Below are positions 60,800 to 64,000 of a stretch of 64,000 bases of DNA, one piece after another. The stretch is from Butyriboletus loyo (Eukaryota; Basidiomycota; Agaricomycetes; Boletales; Boletaceae), in contig JBBPSI010000068.1 in the NCBI GenBank assembly GCA_038093515.1, forward strand, positions 55,797 through 119,796. Reading direction: 5' to 3'. Made by a program: the position numbers and the translations under genes. Below the pieces are notes generated by a model. The model was not told the origin of the DNA, ran no database searches, and saw only the letters and a program-made list of their open reading frames with translations. Numbering within the stretch: the stretch's first letter is position 1; each line of letters starts with the position of its first letter.

Positions 60800-61964
60800 T
60801 GAGCGGACGGAAGCCCGAGGGTGTGGCGTTCCATGGTCCCTCGTCATGACATTGGAGTAGCCATCCCGCAGGGTAGGTCGGTGGTACAGGTCCTGGACTC
60901 TATTAATGGTAGCTGCACCGAGCCCTAGGAAAGGTGGGGCAAGCCGGGGTGGGTCGATATCTGGGAACCTTCAGTTCTCTGAGTGATCCCCTGCCTTGCA
61001 GGCTGGTTGTGTAGCAATACGGACGATTATGAAGTTCGCGTCCTGATCGTCGAGTTTTCCTTCTCCGGTTGGGTAGCAACACCGCCGACTTGGTTCGTTG
61101 AAATCACCATCACTAGCAAATATAGCGATGAGGTTTCAAAGCTCTTCTGAACAGCGCCTGATCGAATGTGTCGCACACCTTGCTGGAAATCGAGTGCGGG
61201 CGGGGTTAGCAACAAATTGCAGAATGACTCTATCTATCTATATCCGACTGCGATTGATCGTTTAAATATTTTTGCCATTCATTCTTTCCCATGGAGTTAT
61301 CGGATCACGTGACTCTACATGAGGGGAGATCGCGGTCGGTCTCTGTTTCTTTACATTGACGGAGCTTCAACATGCCACCATATCCCTATCTGCCTTCGAA
61401 CGACCCTGACTACATAGCATTGGGTTGAACAAACATTTCATTTACGCCCATACTCGTGCTGATCCAGGGCAATATTTTGATCAGGGGGCTGCACGAGGGC
61501 CAATCTGTGGCAAGACATACTCTCACGTAAGTTCACCAAGCTCTCAGAGTGCTATTTGTGTTCAAGGTACAGCCAACTTCGTCCAACTTGCTCCAGGAGG
61601 CGCTGCGCCCCAAGTCGCGGCTATCACGATATGTCGTCTGCATTCTCGATATGTTTTCCCACCCGGAGGGCACTTGCTAAATCCGAGTCGGTCTGGGCGG
61701 TGCAAGATTGGCTCATATAAATTCTGACTTTGCTGGGTAGCGGGTTTCCGTGCTCCTCTTTACCAGCTCGACATTGAGGACTGGCCATCACGCTCTCGTA
61801 CCACAGGTTTGGGTCAAAGACCAACCTGAAGTGTGCCACGTGGATTTCTCTCCTTGCAGCTGGTTCTTCCCAGATCCACACCACGAGACTGACAATTCCC
61901 CGTGGCTGCTGTTTCTAGGCGCTCCTAGTTATCGAGGTCGTTCACTGAATATTACACCCCAGCC
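60800..61964. other. Intergenic with a weak small-gene candidate
   Basis: At 61372-61680 (plus) an ATG (MPPYPYLPSNDPDYIALG) can be spliced through two short introns to a stop after FSHPEGTC, giving about 70 residues; no family. The rest shows nothing. Confidence 0.25.
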
Positions 61965-63522
61965 ATGTCCACTGGTACCAATGCCACGAATCCATCTCCC
62001 CCAGCAACCTCACCGGCACCGAACCTCGATGCCCTCATACAACCCTCGCTAAATTCCATCATGATCGGACACACTTTCTTAACGCTCCTTGTGCCTCTCT
62101 TGATTGCATTGTTCTACTTTTCCACCCCGGAGAGTCGCAGACGGCCGATCTTTATCCTCAATGTTTTCGCCATCATGCTCGCCTTCACCGCGGGTATATT
62201 AATTGACGCACTTGCAGTAAGCTGAGCACCCATGGATAGGCAGTTGATCGCACTTGGTCACTCATGGACGTTTTCAGATTCATTCTATGTTGTCCATTGC
62301 AGATCCATGGCCCCTGTCGGTGCGCTGCGATTTCAACCGGCGGTCCCTTTGGTGCACACTTCCCCTCATGCACTTTTTACCTAGGTGGACATTGCCATTG
62401 GAATCCTTGGTGCCTTTCAGTCCATACTTGTCGACCTCATTTTGCTCGTTCGCCTCATCTCCGTCCACCCACTCAGTCACCTCGGACTGACACGTTTTGC
62501 TATCTTGATGTTCCTCCCAATCCTCCTCAAGATTGCTCGCCTCGTCAACATGATCATCTTCATTAAAGTGTTGGCGGATGCCATGCGTGGACCTCTCGCT
62601 CTTGAAAACTTCACCAACGTGTGGGCGAATACGCCTTACTTGAAAATTGAATGGGCCGCTCAGATGGTGGACAACGCGTAAGTGTTATTGACGTTTCTCA
62701 AGGTCGGTCCAATTGGAAGATCAGCGCTCTGAAACGTCTTCCTTTTCTCTCTGATGGACAGATATGCATCACTTGTATTCCTTTGGACGATCCGGGACCG
62801 GGGAAATAGACAAGGGGTTACGAGTAACATTCATCCCAGCAGAGGTAAGCAGACTGTTGCTTCTCTAACAATTTATCGCCTGTTCAACTTGACCGAACTT
62901 GGGTACTTTAGTGACGTTTACTCAGCGCATGCATACCCTCTCTCATATTGCGCTCTCGAACTTCCTCATCCCATCTCTATTCTCCATCGTACAATTCGTC
63001 GTCGTTTATCGCAGCGTCAACGTATTGATCATAAACGATATCGTGCTCGTGAACACCATGCTTGCCGTGTTCGGTGTCGTCTTCGCCACCGTATGGGCGG
63101 GTAATGTCAGTCGACGCGAAGCACAGTTCGACGCATGGGAGGGCGCACCTCCAACAGACGGCGACGCCGCGGCGAAGTCCAATCCCCGTGCGTTCAGGTT
63201 TCCCGGACTTGGGTCATGGCACGTCGCGACTTCACCTCCGACGCTGACGTTTGGGAGTACGACGCACACCGTACCATCGGATGGCGCGGGTCGCAGTGTG
63301 CATGCCAGTGGTGGGTTCGACTCAGAGAAAGGGAACATTCAAGGTATGTCATAGCTGCAGTGCGTTGGCGCTGGACGTTCGTCTTTGTTCAATGTGGGAT
63401 TTTTAGGTATTTTGGTCGGCGTGGGTTCGGGTGCACCGGCGCCGGCGCCGGGTTCTTCGGACGTGAAAGTGAACGAGGAAGATGAAACCAAGTCGAGTGG
63501 GATTTCTACGCCGAGTTATTGA
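61965..63522 (+). CDS. Multi-helix integral membrane protein (fungal receptor-like)
   Basis: Predicted 405 residues; exons 61965-62216, 62278-62319, 62385-62677, 62762-62844, 62912-63343 and 63407-63522, all in frame. About seven hydrophobic segments: TFLTLLVPLLIALFYF, IFILNVFAIMLAFTAG, VDIAIGILGAFQSILVDLIL, FAILMFLPILLKIA, YASLVFLW, LSNFLIPSLFSIVQFVVVY and VNTMLAVFGVVFATVW. A conserved-looking first loop (STPESRRRPIFILN) and a hydrophilic tail of about 120 residues follow. The layout suits fungal seven-helix receptor-like proteins, but no pheromone-receptor signature is certain. An inverted fragment copy of exons 3 and flanks lies at 58793-59015. Confidence 0.75.
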
Positions 63523-64000
63523 GTGTTTCATTCGATTCCGCATCCCTTGCACATTGTTTTTAATTTATTGTCCCATGGGGCTCCAGATTGGGGCTGGGCC
63601 CCTTGTTGGACATTAAGTAGTTCTGATCTGTGTGGTTATGTATTATCGTATCATGTGTGAATAAAATTCAGGCGTTGGCTCGAGCGAGCAGTTAAACAAT
63701 TGGTCCCCCGCGCTGATGCACGCTATTATACTGACATTTCCTCATAGCCTAGACTATAGAGTTCTTACAACCTCTTTACTTGCTTCAAATGACTTGGGAT
63801 GTTTCCCCAAAAAACCTCTACCTCTTGTCCAGAAACCCCTTGTGGGTGGAGTTCCCTTCCCTTGATCAATTCTCAACTTCTCAGCAAACAGTGGACTCAG
63901 ATGTGCATGTTACAACAACAACAACATTTCTAGATTCTGAGTCCCTGTTTTCATCATACAGTAGACATGCTCATAATGCATTGATTTTGGGCTGGTCCCA
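63523..64000. other. 3' edge, nothing recognised
   Basis: Downstream of the membrane protein stop codon. A short ACAACAACAAC run lies near 63914. No gene seen. Confidence 0.4.

Overview
This window comes from a filamentous basidiomycete, most likely a mushroom-forming Agaricomycete. The evidence is densely interrupted genes with 45-65 bp GT-AG introns, fungal-only families (DUF6533 membrane protein, Zn2Cys6 activator with a fungal transcription-factor domain, HET domain, DUF6606-type giant protein) and four laccase genes. No prokaryotic, viral or organellar signal was seen. Gene models below were spliced by eye; exon coordinates are given wherever reading frame, splice sites and family motifs agreed.

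Layout. 0.5-7.6 kb: a POM34-like nuclear-pore membrane protein, a repeat-bearing gap with a palindrome and a long inverted repeat, a DUF6533 seven-helix membrane protein, and TGS1 (snRNA cap trimethylguanosine synthase) on the minus strand. 8-22 kb: three tandem, same-strand laccases whose exon sizes are almost identical, separated by repeat-rich DNA that itself carries duplicated blocks. 23-31 kb: a PPxY-motif protein, a long coiled-coil protein with many introns, and a minus-strand protein with four Cys-Cys-His-Cys finger-like repeats. 32-35 kb: a glycolipid transfer protein (GLTP) and a second gene with two copies of the same finger-like repeat. 36-42 kb: a 920-residue Zn2Cys6 transcription factor convergent with a fourth, divergent laccase. 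43-46.7 kb: a decayed DUF6606/DUF3638-type gene. 47-55 kb: mostly unassigned DNA around an RLM1-like MADS-box regulator and one small candidate secreted protein. 56-64 kb: a single-pass membrane protein with a repetitive tail, a broken HET gene, an inverted broken copy of part of the neighbouring multi-helix membrane protein, a mitochondrial-type J-protein, and the intact multi-helix membrane protein.

How the genes may fit together. The laccases are secreted copper oxidases acting on phenolics. The three tandem copies share a phenylalanine at the axial type-1 copper position, while the fourth has methionine and no obvious signal peptide. The other genes look like a normal mixture of housekeeping, regulatory and accessory genes; no operon-like or biosynthetic logic is evident. 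The least explained signal is the finger-like repeat family (pattern C-x2-C-x20-22-H-x3-C, usually with an aromatic residue three before the His), present in two nearby minus-strand genes.
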